A DNA stretch of 64,000 nucleotides from NCBI RefSeq assembly GCF_902167145.1, contig NC_050098.1, positions 115,854,207 to 115,918,206 of the forward strand, in the 5' to 3' direction. This document shows, piece after piece, positions 23,859-33,007 of the stretch (position 1 is its first letter; each line of letters starts with the position of its first letter). The DNA comes from Zea mays. Lineage: Eukaryota > Streptophyta > Magnoliopsida > Poales > Poaceae. A program made the translations under genes and the position numbers. The notes under the pieces are model-generated. The model made no database searches. It saw only the letters and a list, made by a program, of their open reading frames with translations, and was not told the DNA's origin.

Positions 23859-23950
23859 GAGGTGAACATCTTCTTCTCTCTCGTCATGTGGTTTGTGCAT
23901 CCGCTGTCGATAATCCAGCTTGAGCCCCCGGATGCATAAACCTGCAAGGC
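23859..23950 (-). pseudogene. N-terminal protease fragment of the Ji-like pol, cut off by the nested insertion
   Basis: The minus frame reads VYASGGSSWIIDSGCTNHM, which carries the DSG-type aspartic protease motif, then stops being coding at the insertion point. It continues at 17002 on the other side of the nested element. It is in the same frame as the upstream gag, separated only by the gag TAA at 23954-23956. Confidence 0.85.
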
Positions 23951-23953
23951 AAT

Positions 23954-26314
23954 TTACACTTGGGTTTTAGGTACCCAACTCTTGTTGGGTCCTACAATGT
24001 TAGTCACAATAGCCTTTGGAACCCAAATACAAGTCTTATCTCCCTTGCATTTGGATCCCAACTTCCTAGCAACTATTTTTTCCTTCTTAGAAAAGATAGC
24101 AAAAGAGGTATTGCAAGCATGGTAAATAGTAGAAGGTTCATTACATACTCTCCTAGGCACATGATGCACAACATTACTTTTCCTAGGCTTACCATGCACA
24201 AAAGTAGAGCTAGAGGCAAGCATAGCATGTGAATCATTATAATCAACATAACTCCTATTATAATGCGCATTCCTAGAATATTTTCTATCATAAATAAAAG
24301 CATGATTTCTTTGAATGCTACTAGCCATAGGGGCCTTTCCTTTCTCCTTGTTGGGAATGGGAGCCCTTTGGCTTGTTAAGTTCTTGGCTTCCTTTCGAAA
24401 GCCAAGTCCATCCTTAATTGAGGGGTGTCTACCAACGGTGTAGGCATCCCTAGCAAATTTTAACTTATCAAAATCAATCTTGCAAGTTTTAAGTTGAGCA
24501 TTAAGACTTGCCACCTCATCATTCAATTTGGTAATAGACGCAAGATGTTTATCATAAGCATTAATATCAAAATCCTTGCATCTATTGCAAATAACTACAT
24601 GTTCTACACAAGATCTAGTAGTATTAGCTTTCTCTAGTTTAGCATTTAAATCATCATTTAAAATCTTTAAATTAGAGATTGATTCATGGCACATAGACAA
24701 TTCAGAGGATAACATTTCATTTCTTTTAGTTTCTAAAACAAGAGACTTTTGTACACTAACAAATTTGTCATGTTCTTCATATAAAATGTCCTCTTGCTTC
24801 TCTAGCAATATATATTTTTCATTTAGAGCATCAATCAACTCATTAATTTTATCTACTTTTGCTCTATCTAAACCCTTAAATAAATCGGTATAATCTACTT
24901 CATCATCACTAGAATCATCATCGCTTGAAGTAGTATACTTAGGGGTTTCTCGAACACTTACCTTTTTCTCCTTTGCCATGAGGCAAGTGTGGCGTTCGTT
25001 GGGGAAGAGAGATGACTTGTTGAAGGCTGAGGCAGCAAGTCCTTCGTCGTCGGAGTCGGAAGAAGAGCAGTCTGAATCCCATTCTTTGCCAAGGTGAGCC
25101 TCGCTCTTTGCCTTCTTGTAGGCCTTCTTCTTCTCCCTCTTCCCATGCTTTTCTTGTTCCTGGTCATTGTCATTATCGGGGCATTGTGCTATAAAATGAC
25201 CAATCTTACCGCATTTAAAACAGGAGCACTTTCCCTTTGCTTTGCTCTTGTTGGGATACTCCTTGTGTCCTTTTAGCGCAGTCTTGAAACGCTTGATGAT
25301 TAGAGCCATCTCATCTTCGTTTAGCTCGGCCGCCTCAACTTGTGCCACCTTGCTTGGTAGCGCCTCCCTGCTGCTTGTTGCTTTGAGAGCAACGGGTTGA
25401 GGCTCGTAGATGGGTAATCGACAATTAAGCGCGTCGTCTACATATCGGGCTTCTTTCACCATCATGCGCCCGCTCACAAACTTTCCGAGTATCTCCTCGG
25501 GCGTCATCTTTGTGTACCTGGGATTTTCACGGATGAGGTTCATAAGGTGAGGGTCACTAACAGTAAAAGACCTGAGCATAAGTCGGACGACGTCGTGGTC
25601 CGTCCATCTTGTGCTTCCATAGCTCCTAATCTTGTTGACCAGGGTCTTGAGCCTGTTGTACGTTTGTGTTGGCTCCTCTCCCCTGATCATCGCGAATCTT
25701 CCCAGCTCGCCCTCCACCAACTCCATTTTGGTGATCATGGTGGCGTCGTTTCCCTCATGTGATATTTTGAGGGTGTCCCAGATTTGCTTTGCGTTGTCCA
25801 AGCCGCTCACCTTGTTGTACTCATCCCTGCACAAAGATGCTAGCAAAATAGTGGTAACTTGTGCATTTTTATGAATTTGCTCGTTAATAAATACAGGGTT
25901 ATCCGTACTATCAAATTGCATTCCATTTTCAACTATCTCCCAAATACTAGGATGGAGAGAAAATAAGTGACTATGCATTTTGTGACTCCAAAAAGAGTAG
26001 TCCTCTCCATCAAAGTGTGGAGGTTTACCAAGAGGAATTGAAAGCAAATGAGCATTGGAATTGAAAGGAATACGAGAATAATCAAATGAAAAATTTGAAT
26101 TAACCGGTTTCTTTTTCTCGTCGTCGTCGTCTCTTGGTGAAGAAGAAGATTTGTCGCTGTCGTAGTAGACGATCTTCTTGATGCGCCTCTTCTTCTTCCC
26201 GTCCTTCTTCTTGTGACTCGAGCCAAAGTCAGTTGGCTTGTCATCTCTTGTCTCGTTGAAGATGGACTCCTTCTCCTTATCGTTGACCACCATCCCCTTT
26301 CCCTTAGGATCCAT
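23954..26314 (-). CDS. Sirevirus Gag of the Ji-like element, intact ORF
   Basis: This 786-aa ORF starts MDPKGKGMVVNDKEKES about 40 bp downstream of the primer-binding site. A charged Lys/Ser/Asp-rich N-terminus (1-75) precedes the Gag domain, which opens with SIPLGKPPHFDGEDYSFW. The CCHC knuckle CFKCGKIGHFIAQC is near residue 370. A long helical, coiled-coil-like region (about 480-620) and a basic C-terminus with WVPK motifs follow, ending WVPKTQV. Pol follows in the same frame after the TAA. The intact gag contrasts with the broken pol. Confidence 0.9.
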   Translation of the reverse strand: MDPKGKGMVVNDKEKESIFNETRDDKPTDFGSSHKKKDGKKKRRIKKIVYYDSDKSSSSPRDDDDEKKKPVNSNFSFDYSRIPFNSNAHLLSIPLGKPPHFDGEDYSFWSHKMHSHLFSLHPSIWEIVENGMQFDSTDNPVFINEQIHKNAQVTTILLASLCRDEYNKVSGLDNAKQIWDTLKISHEGNDATMITKMELVEGELGRFAMIRGEEPTQTYNRLKTLVNKIRSYGSTRWTDHDVVRLMLRSFTVSDPHLMNLIRENPRYTKMTPEEILGKFVSGRMMVKEARYVDDALNCRLPIYEPQPVALKATSSREALPSKVAQVEAAELNEDEMALIIKRFKTALKGHKEYPNKSKAKGKCSCFKCGKIGHFIAQCPDNDNDQEQEKHGKREKKKAYKKAKSEAHLGKEWDSDCSSSDSDDEGLAASAFNKSSLFPNERHTCLMAKEKKVSVRETPKYTTSSDDDSSDDEVDYTDLFKGLDRAKVDKINELIDALNEKYILLEKQEDILYEEHDKFVSVQKSLVLETKRNEMLSSELSMCHESISNLKILNDDLNAKLEKANTTRSCVEHVVICNRCKDFDINAYDKHLASITKLNDEVASLNAQLKTCKIDFDKLKFARDAYTVGRHPSIKDGLGFRKEAKNLTSQRAPIPNKEKGKAPMASSIQRNHAFIYDRKYSRNAHYNRSYVDYNDSHAMLASSSTFVHGKPRKSNVVHHVPRRVCNEPSTIYHACNTSFAIFSKKEKIVARKLGSKCKGDKTCIWVPKAIVTNIVGPNKSWVPKTQV

Positions 26315-26350
26315 CTCTTCGGGCGATTAGTCCCTTACGTGAAGAGAACG

Positions 26351-26362
26351 GCTCTGATACCA
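26351..26362 (-). promoter_or_regulatory. Primer-binding site of the Ji-like element
   Basis: The minus strand reads TGGTATCAGAGC two bases from the 5' LTR end. Confidence 0.9.
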
Positions 26363-26364
26363 AT

Positions 26365-27550
26365 TGAGAGCACCTAGAGGGGGGTGAATAGGTGATCCTG
26401 TAAAATTCAACACTAAATAGCCACAAGTTTGGTTATAAATATGTGAGTGCAATAGAACCAAGTGGCTATAGAGCGAGCTCTTGCGAATCACAATAATCAC
26501 AGAGAAAGACAACAAGAGACACAGTGGTTTATCCCGTGGTTCGGCCAAGTATAACACTTGCCTACCTCCACATTGTGGCGTCCCAATGGACGAGCGTTGC
26601 ACTCAACCCCTTTCAAGTGATCATACGATCAACTTGAATACCACGGTATTCTTCCTTATAGTTTTCTTCCCGTTTGCGAGGAATCTCCACAAGTTGGAGC
26701 CTCTCACCCTTACAAGATTGATCACAAAGAAAGCACAGAGTAAGGTTGGGAAGAGCAACGCACACTAGAATTAAATCCACACCGCAAACACGCACACAAG
26801 TGAGAAAATGAGCACACAAAACACGCGCGGGGAGTTTACAACTCGAAAAGTGCTCCAATCTCAAGAACGATGAACGATTGCGTGAAAGTGAGGACTAGAA
26901 GTCTTGGAATGCTTCGAGTGTGCTTGGGTGACTCCTCCATCCGCCTAGGGGTCCCTTTTATAGCTCCAATGCAGCTAGGAGCCGTTGGAGGCCAACAAGG
27001 AAGGCCAAAGTTGCCTTCTGTTGGGTGGTGCACCGGACATTCCGGTGCACCACCGGACAGTCACTGTAGCATGTCTGGTGCCCCTGCCGACCGTTGGCGT
27101 GGGCCACGTGTCGCCCGCGGATTGCGCGGTTGATTGTTGCGCTGGTGGCCGTTGGCTCACCGGACAGTCCGGTGCACCACCGGACAGTCCGATGAATTAT
27201 AGTCATACGCCGCCGATTTTTCCCGAGATTGGCCTGTTCACCGGAGGCTGACCTGGTGCACCGGACACTGTCCGGTGCACCACCGGACAGTCCGGTGTGC
27301 CAAGCCGAGCTGTAATTTGGTTGTACCAAGCCAAGTCCTTTGCATCTCTTTTCTTTTCTTCTTTTGTCTGTTTCTAGCACTTAGACAAAATATGTTAGTA
27401 CTCAAAACAATGTACTAAGTCTAGAAACGTATCTCGTTACATGATTTGCACCTTTTTGCTTGTTTGGCACACAATATCTCATTCACTATATGTTGGACAC
27501 TTAATCACTAAAACATTATAGAAATGGTCCAAGGGCACATTTTCCTTTCA
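26365..27550 (-). repeat. 5' LTR of the Ji-like Sirevirus (1186 bp, internally deleted)
   Basis: It has the same termini as 11849-13111 but lacks about 75 bp present at about 12560-12636 of the other LTR, inside the palindrome cluster. TATAAAAG is on the minus strand at 26955-26962. The TSD tggac follows at 27551. Confidence 0.92.
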
Positions 27551-27555
27551 TGGAC

Positions 27556-28020
27556 CAGTAGGCACTCAATAAAGGCTCCTTATTTGCCAAGTGCCAAACC
27601 AGCAAGCACTCAGCAAAGGTGCCTTCTTTGCCGAGGGCTAGCCCACACACTCGACACAGAATCTGGCATGGGGGCCCACTAGAGCTCCCATTGTCGAGTG
27701 CCTATTAGCCTGGCACTCGGCAAATGTGCCTTCTTTGCCGGGGCCCAGCCCACACACTCGACACAAAATCTGGTGTGGGGGCCTACTGGAGCTCCCTTTG
27801 TCGAGTGTCTGCTGGCTTGACACTAAAGGCTCTGTCACCATCGCTTGGCGCTGTCGCGATGACTTTTCTTTGCCAAGTTCCAGCTGGCACTCGGCAAAGA
27901 GACACCTTTGCCGAGTACTACACCGAGCCCTCTTTGCCGAGTACTACACCCGACAAAGCCTTTGCCGAGTGCTATCGAGGCTTTGCCGAGTGACACAGGC
28001 ACTCGGCAAAGAACTCGGTT
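27556..28020 (+). repeat. CACTA subterminal repeats, right part
   Basis: It continues the array interrupted at 11848: 'aaggctccttatttgccaag' and 'gccgagggctagcccacaca' recur, then shorter TTTGCCGAGT/ACTCGGCAAAG repeats run to about 28015. A CACTA terminus (CACTA...TAGTG) could not be located beyond it. The ORFs within are repeat artefacts. Confidence 0.72.
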
Positions 28021-29409
28021 CCGGTATTTTGCTCACCGCATGCAAGGGGGCAGGTAATTTTCCCCACCGAAGGGAGAGAACCAACTTCCCCTTTCCAATA
28101 ACCATTTCAAGTTTAGTTACCTGATACCAGTATGTATTATAGTACTATATATAAGTATGGTGTTATTTTTTAAAACTCCAAAAATAATATAAAAAGTTAA
28201 ATAGCTCCGTTAAAGAGTAAAGGGGAGCTGGATACGGGAATGGCTGGAGAGGAGATGAAATACGAGGAAAGAATAGTTAAGGGGGTATTTAAATGTGAAT
28301 AGAAACTACAAATAGAGGGATTTGGGAGGGAGAATGGTCGAGCTGTGGTTCTTCATGCAGAGTGAATTAGATGGGCCATGGAATTTGTCAAATGGAGAAG
28401 TGTGTCGATGTGATCGTGTGAAAGAGTCAAAGAAGTTAATCTGTTTAGGCTTTCACTAAATTTACATTAAAAAGTATAGACATTCGTAATTACAAAATAA
28501 GTACCATCACATTAGCTATAGAATACATTTTTTTATCATAGATTTATTAGAGATATACGCAATATATACTACTATTTACTGTAAACTTGATCAGACTTAA
28601 GGTAAATTGACCGACACGAATACACTACCGTTTCATCTTTTTGATACTGCATGCACGCTGCGCAGTGAGATGCATGACACTCACAGTCAAATCCGTTAGA
28701 CCATGTCACACTCTCAGTCGCTCTCTGTCTCCTCTTTTTCCATTTCATGCAACCTGCTGATGGAGCCCTCTGTCCTACATTCCTACTACCCAATACCCAC
28801 ACACACATACTCTCTCTCTAGGCATTATTTATTCCTCTGTCATCTTTACCTAGATTTCCTATCTCTATACATTCCTCGTATTTATATATTTATTTTGGTC
28901 ATGATCGCATTATTTATGCATTTCTCTCGTTTTCTATCGATCTCTAGGCGTTTTGCAACTTACGCATATATATTATTTATTCTTCTTTGAGGGAATATCT
29001 GAACTGCTGGGACACTGCCAATCTCATCTTCTTCTCGATATTCTCTCTCTAACTATCACCATCCCCTCAGCCTTTACAGTACTCGTAGTCGTAGTAGCTA
29101 CTAGGACAGCATCATCTTCTCTCTCTAGACTCTAGCTACTAGCAGCTAGCTCACTACAGTACGTACTAGCTGTACAGACAGTACAGTGTACACCATCTCC
29201 ATTCCCCCCTCTTCTCCTTTCTCTCATCATCCATCACACGCTCAAACCCAAACACCCATACAAGAATGATATGCCACTCATGACCTGATCACTCGAGTCG
29301 ACCGCAGCCGGCCATTGCTACCTCTGTGGCTTACTCTTCTGCAAGCTTTCCTCTTCCTCCTCGGCTTTGAACAACCAAGAAGCTCAGCTCTAGCACACCG
29401 TCGTCGACG
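28021..29409 (+). promoter_or_regulatory. Upstream region and putative 5' leader of the KANADI gene
   Basis: There is no ORF with recognisable content. It is AT-rich from 28130 to 28620 and pyrimidine-rich (CTCTCT tracts) at 28800-29060 and 29190-29260, the latter likely 5' UTR. TATA-like stretches near 28880 and 28970 are not decisive, so the transcription start is not assigned. Confidence 0.4.
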
Positions 29410-32320
29410 TTGCAACAAACCCCAACCGCTACCATGATCACGACGACGACCACGACGATGACAGCAGCTCCTGATCTCTCCCTCCACATCAGCCCTCCGT
29501 CGCCACCGGAGCCGAGGCTGCTGCTGGGGTTGGAACTCGACGACGACACGGCGGCGGAGGCGGCGGCCGCGACGAAGAAGGCGGACGACGCGGCGGCGAT
29601 GCGGGAGTACAACAACCTCCAGGTGCAGCGGCGCCAGCTGCACCAGCCAAGCCAGACGGCGGGCCACGGGTTCAAGAGGGGCACGTCGGGCAGCGCCGCC
29701 GCCGGCGCCGGCGGGAGGAGAAGTTCCAGGGCGCCGCGGATGCGGTGGACCACCGCGCTGCACGCGCACTTCGTGCACGCCGTCGAGCTCCTTGGCGGCC
29801 ACGAGAGTATGTCAAATTCAGACGACCAATTAGTTAATACGTACCACGAATTATTCTTTCAGGGCATTGTCGTTGTCGTTGATCTTGCCTTTTTGCTGTT
29901 AATTCTCTTGGACCGAGTTCCTCCTATCGATCGGTGTTCTTCCTTTCAAAGTTCTCCGGCCTGATTGCAATTAGAAAAAAAGTTCATATGCTTTCCTTTC
30001 GCGAGGAAGGTTAACTAATATATAATTTTATTATAACTGTGTATTTTTACTACTGGGAAAGTGAGAATTATGGGGTGACGATTGACTGGGAACTGACTCT
30101 TTTTACGGTTCTTCAAGACGCCTTTTTTTTAAACCCAAAACTGTCACAGTACCGTGCCTCCTGCCGTCTTGCGAAGGAGTATAATCGGAAGAATGCTAAA
30201 AAAATATTAAGGACTAGTTTGGAAACCATATTTTTTTAATGGATTTTCATTTTTCTAATGTTCCCTTTGAATTACTGAAATTGAATTTCATTCTAATAAC
30301 AGTAATTTAGGCATATATCAATTAAGCTAATTTGGATTTATACAAAATATATTTATATACTATTATTAACAAGATGTCGGAGATATTTATGTGCTATATT
30401 TTTACTATAGAGGAGTGAGACGAAGAACATCATGTAAGTTACAGAGTAGAAACAAATTCTACTAAGATATAAAATCATTTCCAATCCTCCACCTCACCTC
30501 ATGAATTCGAGATAAGCTTATATCTAAACTTTGTAAAATGGCGGAATGTCAAATTCCGAGCTAAATGTGTTACTTTATTTGAATGAATTCTAATTTCTCT
30601 AAAATGAAAGAATTCAAACGCCTCGTAAAGAAAAGTAGTTCATTTTTCTTTAGGAAAATAGAAATCATTCGGGAAAATGTAGTTCTCCAACTAGCACTAA
30701 AGATAGTTTAAGCATCATGCATTTTTTTCTAGCTACATCTATATATGTCTAAGGAGTTCGTTGGGGGGGGGGGGGGGATTTTCCTTCCCTGCATGCATGT
30801 GCATATTCTTGTTGATTATTCTGAAACTTCCTTTGATTTGTTATTTTTTTCTTGCTGCATCGATCTTGTAGGAGCAACACCAAAGTCGGTGCTGGAGCTG
30901 ATGAACGTGAAGGATCTTACACTGGCACATGTGAAGAGCCACCTGCAGGCAAGGCTACACTAGCTTCTCTCCTTCTTGCTGCTACTGTTTAGCTCCATTA
31001 CACACACACACACGCAACGAAGAACAAACATGGCGCCATTATTCTTATATATGTTTCTTTCTCTCCAGCAGATGTACAGAACAGTGAAGCAGCAGGGCGC
31101 AGACAGACCATGTGTAGCAGGTAAAGGATGGATTCTTAACACAACATATTGCCTAGATCATAATGCTAGCTCACTGCAGCAGCCTGTGCATGGTCTGAGG
31201 ATTCAAGGTCATGCATGTGTGTTGCAGTTGCAGGCCATGGGCATGCCAGAGACATGGTCGTCCTTCTCACAACCGGTGTCGGTGAAGGGGATGCTGGCTT
31301 TGTTGACGACGTTTCCAACAGCAACAGCAACAGCAACAACTCAGTCGTCGTCAACAACACCGTCCCTGCTGCCTTCAACAACAACCATACTGATAGGTTT
31401 GCACGCACTGCCGCATTGATTTCTTTTCAGATACTAAGTAGTAGCTTAGGTGTTAAATCTGTGAAAGCCTGTGCTGAGGTGCGTCGTCTAGCTCGGTCTG
31501 CTAGCTCGCTCGTAGTGGCGAGCATTGACAAGCCACTTGGCAGTTGGCACTGGCAGCGCATGCAGCATGATCCATCCGTCGTCGATGGACGTATGGATGT
31601 GTTCATCAGAGTTCAGATGCTCTTGTCCCCCGGCCGGCCGGCCGGTACCGGCCGGCCGGTACCACCTAGCTAGCTAGATACCCCTTTTTGTACGAAGTAT
31701 ACATGCTGTTTACCATGCTCACGTCTGATTAATTAAACTATACTCATCAGCGAGGTAGGTTGGTCTGTCTGTGCACGTGCAGCAGGACGCCACAGTCTCC
31801 AGGCGGACGGGAGCAGCAGCAGCAACCGGCGCCGGCGGTGGATCGTCGTCGAGACGACGCCGCCGCCGCCGCAGCCGCTTGTGCTTGGGTCGTCGGACGG
31901 CAGGTCCAGCATCAGCGGAGCTGCAGCGAAGGAGTGACCAAGCTGCAGGGACTCAAGGTAGGAGATGAGCGCGTCGACCGTCATCACGGGGACGACGCCA
32001 TCGCGGCCCATCGTCTCGTGGAGGACGAGGCTCGCGACGACCACGCAGGAAGCGGCGGCGGCTTCCAACAACGGCGGCCGTCGCCGAACAACACGAGCGG
32101 CACGGTCTCCAGCTCGGAGTGGCTCAATCAGCAGCACTGTAGCGGCGTGATGAGCGTCAGGGTGCTTGGACTGCCGCCTGCGACGCCACCGAGCCTGGAG
32201 ATGAGCCTGGGCCGCCAGGGCTGGCAGATGGATCAGCAGTGCGGCGGCGAGTTCGAGTTCGACTTCGAGCCCTCCCCGCCGTCGGCGGCCAAAGAGCTAA
32301 CTCTGCTCAGGTGCTTGTGA
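29410..32320 (+). CDS. KAN: KANADI-type GARP/MYB-like transcription factor, five coding exons
   Basis: Coding exons are 29410-29806, 30872-30948, 31072-31120, 31228-31396 and 31783-32320, summing to 1230 nt (409 aa). KANADI proteins are nuclear regulators of abaxial organ identity. Exon 1 carries PDLSLHIS (21-28), a KANADI hallmark, and starts the GARP domain (APRMRWTTALHAHFVHAVEL, 108-127). Exon 2 supplies ATPKSVLELMNVKDLTLAHV and KSHLQ, and exon 3 MYRTVK. The C-terminus has SLEMSLGRQGW and ends KELTLLRCL, both KANADI-like. Intron 2 begins GC, and two acceptors are tandem NAGNAG sites. The start could also be the ATG at 29434. Exon 5 is of low complexity up to 32000 and might hide another intron (possible donor at 31957). 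The symbol is a family name, not a specific maize locus. Confidence 0.82.
30763..30777 (+). repeat. G15 homopolymer in KANADI intron 1
   Basis: Fifteen consecutive G lie about 95 bp before the intron 1 acceptor (30870-30871). The length may be unreliable in the assembly. Confidence 0.85.
31638..31663. repeat. Perfect GC palindrome in KANADI intron 4
   Basis: GGCCGGCC-type arms flank GGTACC, giving a long self-complementary block; the 20-bp core 31644-31663 is itself a perfect palindrome. Confidence 0.8.
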
Positions 32321-32529
32321 AACGACAGACGATGCAGTGGTGTTGCTTTAATCTGTTGCTTCTTAATCAGACTCTAATCAAGACAACAGTTAGCCACAAA
32401 GCCCCAGACAACTAAGACTGTCCTACGTATTCCTTCACTTTTTAGTTTCTCCTTCGAAAATCATTTTTTTTAAATGGGAGTAAGCGGGCATGTCCTGTTT
32501 TTACAAGGACGACCATTGCGTGAGAGTGG
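32321..32529 (+). other. 3' flank of the KANADI gene
   Basis: This short noncoding stretch between the stop codon and the hAT-like MITE is likely 3' UTR. No canonical AATAAA was seen. Confidence 0.45.
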
Positions 32530-32537
32530 CTTGATCC

Positions 32538-32999
32538 TAGGGATGGCAACAGGGAATTTCCCGTCGGGTTTTACTCCCAAACCTGTCTCCGCGACGAAAA
32601 AATTTCCCGCGGGGATCCCACGAACGCTTGCGGGAGACATTTCTTCCCAATCCCCGTCAGAATCTCCATCTCCGCTTAAATTATAATTAAATCGTACTTC
32701 ATTTGTTATTCATGTAAAACATTGTCACTTATACATATTGTTAGATGTAAAAATCATTATGTGCGCATTAAAATCAATATATTTGTACAACGGGTGATCT
32801 CTTAACAAGGTAATTCTTTATTTTTATCATTACTATTAAATGAAAACATTGCCGCATGTAAGTTTAACGAGTCCCCGCGGGGAATGGGGATGATGAATGC
32901 TTCTCCATCCCCGTCGGGGGAGAATCTTCCCCATCTCCATCCCCTAATAGAGGAATTCCCGACGGGAAATCGGGGATCGGGTCCCTATTGCCATCTCTA
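32538..32999. mobile_element. hAT-like MITE, 462 bp, with 8-bp TSD
   Basis: The ends are inverted: TAGGGATGGCAACAGGGA on the left and, on the complement of the right end, TAGAGATGGCAATAGGGA. The flanks are cttgatcc (32530-32537) and cttgatcg (33000-33007), an 8-bp duplication with one mismatch. Its subterminal regions are rich in CCCCG/CGGGG words. No transposase is encoded. Confidence 0.85.
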
Positions 33000-33007
33000 C
33001 TTGATCG

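Larger units (their letters stand above)
11849..27550 (-). mobile_element. Ji-like Sirevirus (Copia) retrotransposon, 15.7 kb including a nested element
   Basis: The LTRs at 11849-13111 and 26365-27550 enclose gag (23954-26314) and pol (13888-17002) on the minus strand. The element is split at 17003 by the gag-only Sirevirus. Removing that insert and one gaggt copy restores a contiguous protease-integrase region. Sirevirus hallmarks are the long Gag, repeated purine tracts near the 3' LTR, and the LTR-end motif TTCACCCCCCTCTAGG. I counted about 50 substitutions over about 1185 aligned LTR bases (4.2 percent), plus an approximately 75-bp deletion in the right LTR. It is the oldest complete Sirevirus in the window. 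Confidence 0.92.

Noticed and set aside
27556..28140. Search for the CACTA right terminus
   Set aside because: No TAGTG-type end next to the repeats; the end is lost or lies outside recognisable sequence.
29278..29802. Minus-strand 174-aa ORF over KANADI exon 1
   Set aside because: It is an antisense shadow of the GC-rich exon; the plus strand has the conserved GARP motif and proper splice sites.
31733..32137. Minus-strand 134-aa ORF over the last KANADI exon
   Set aside because: Antisense of a low-complexity GC-rich segment with no recognisable domain.
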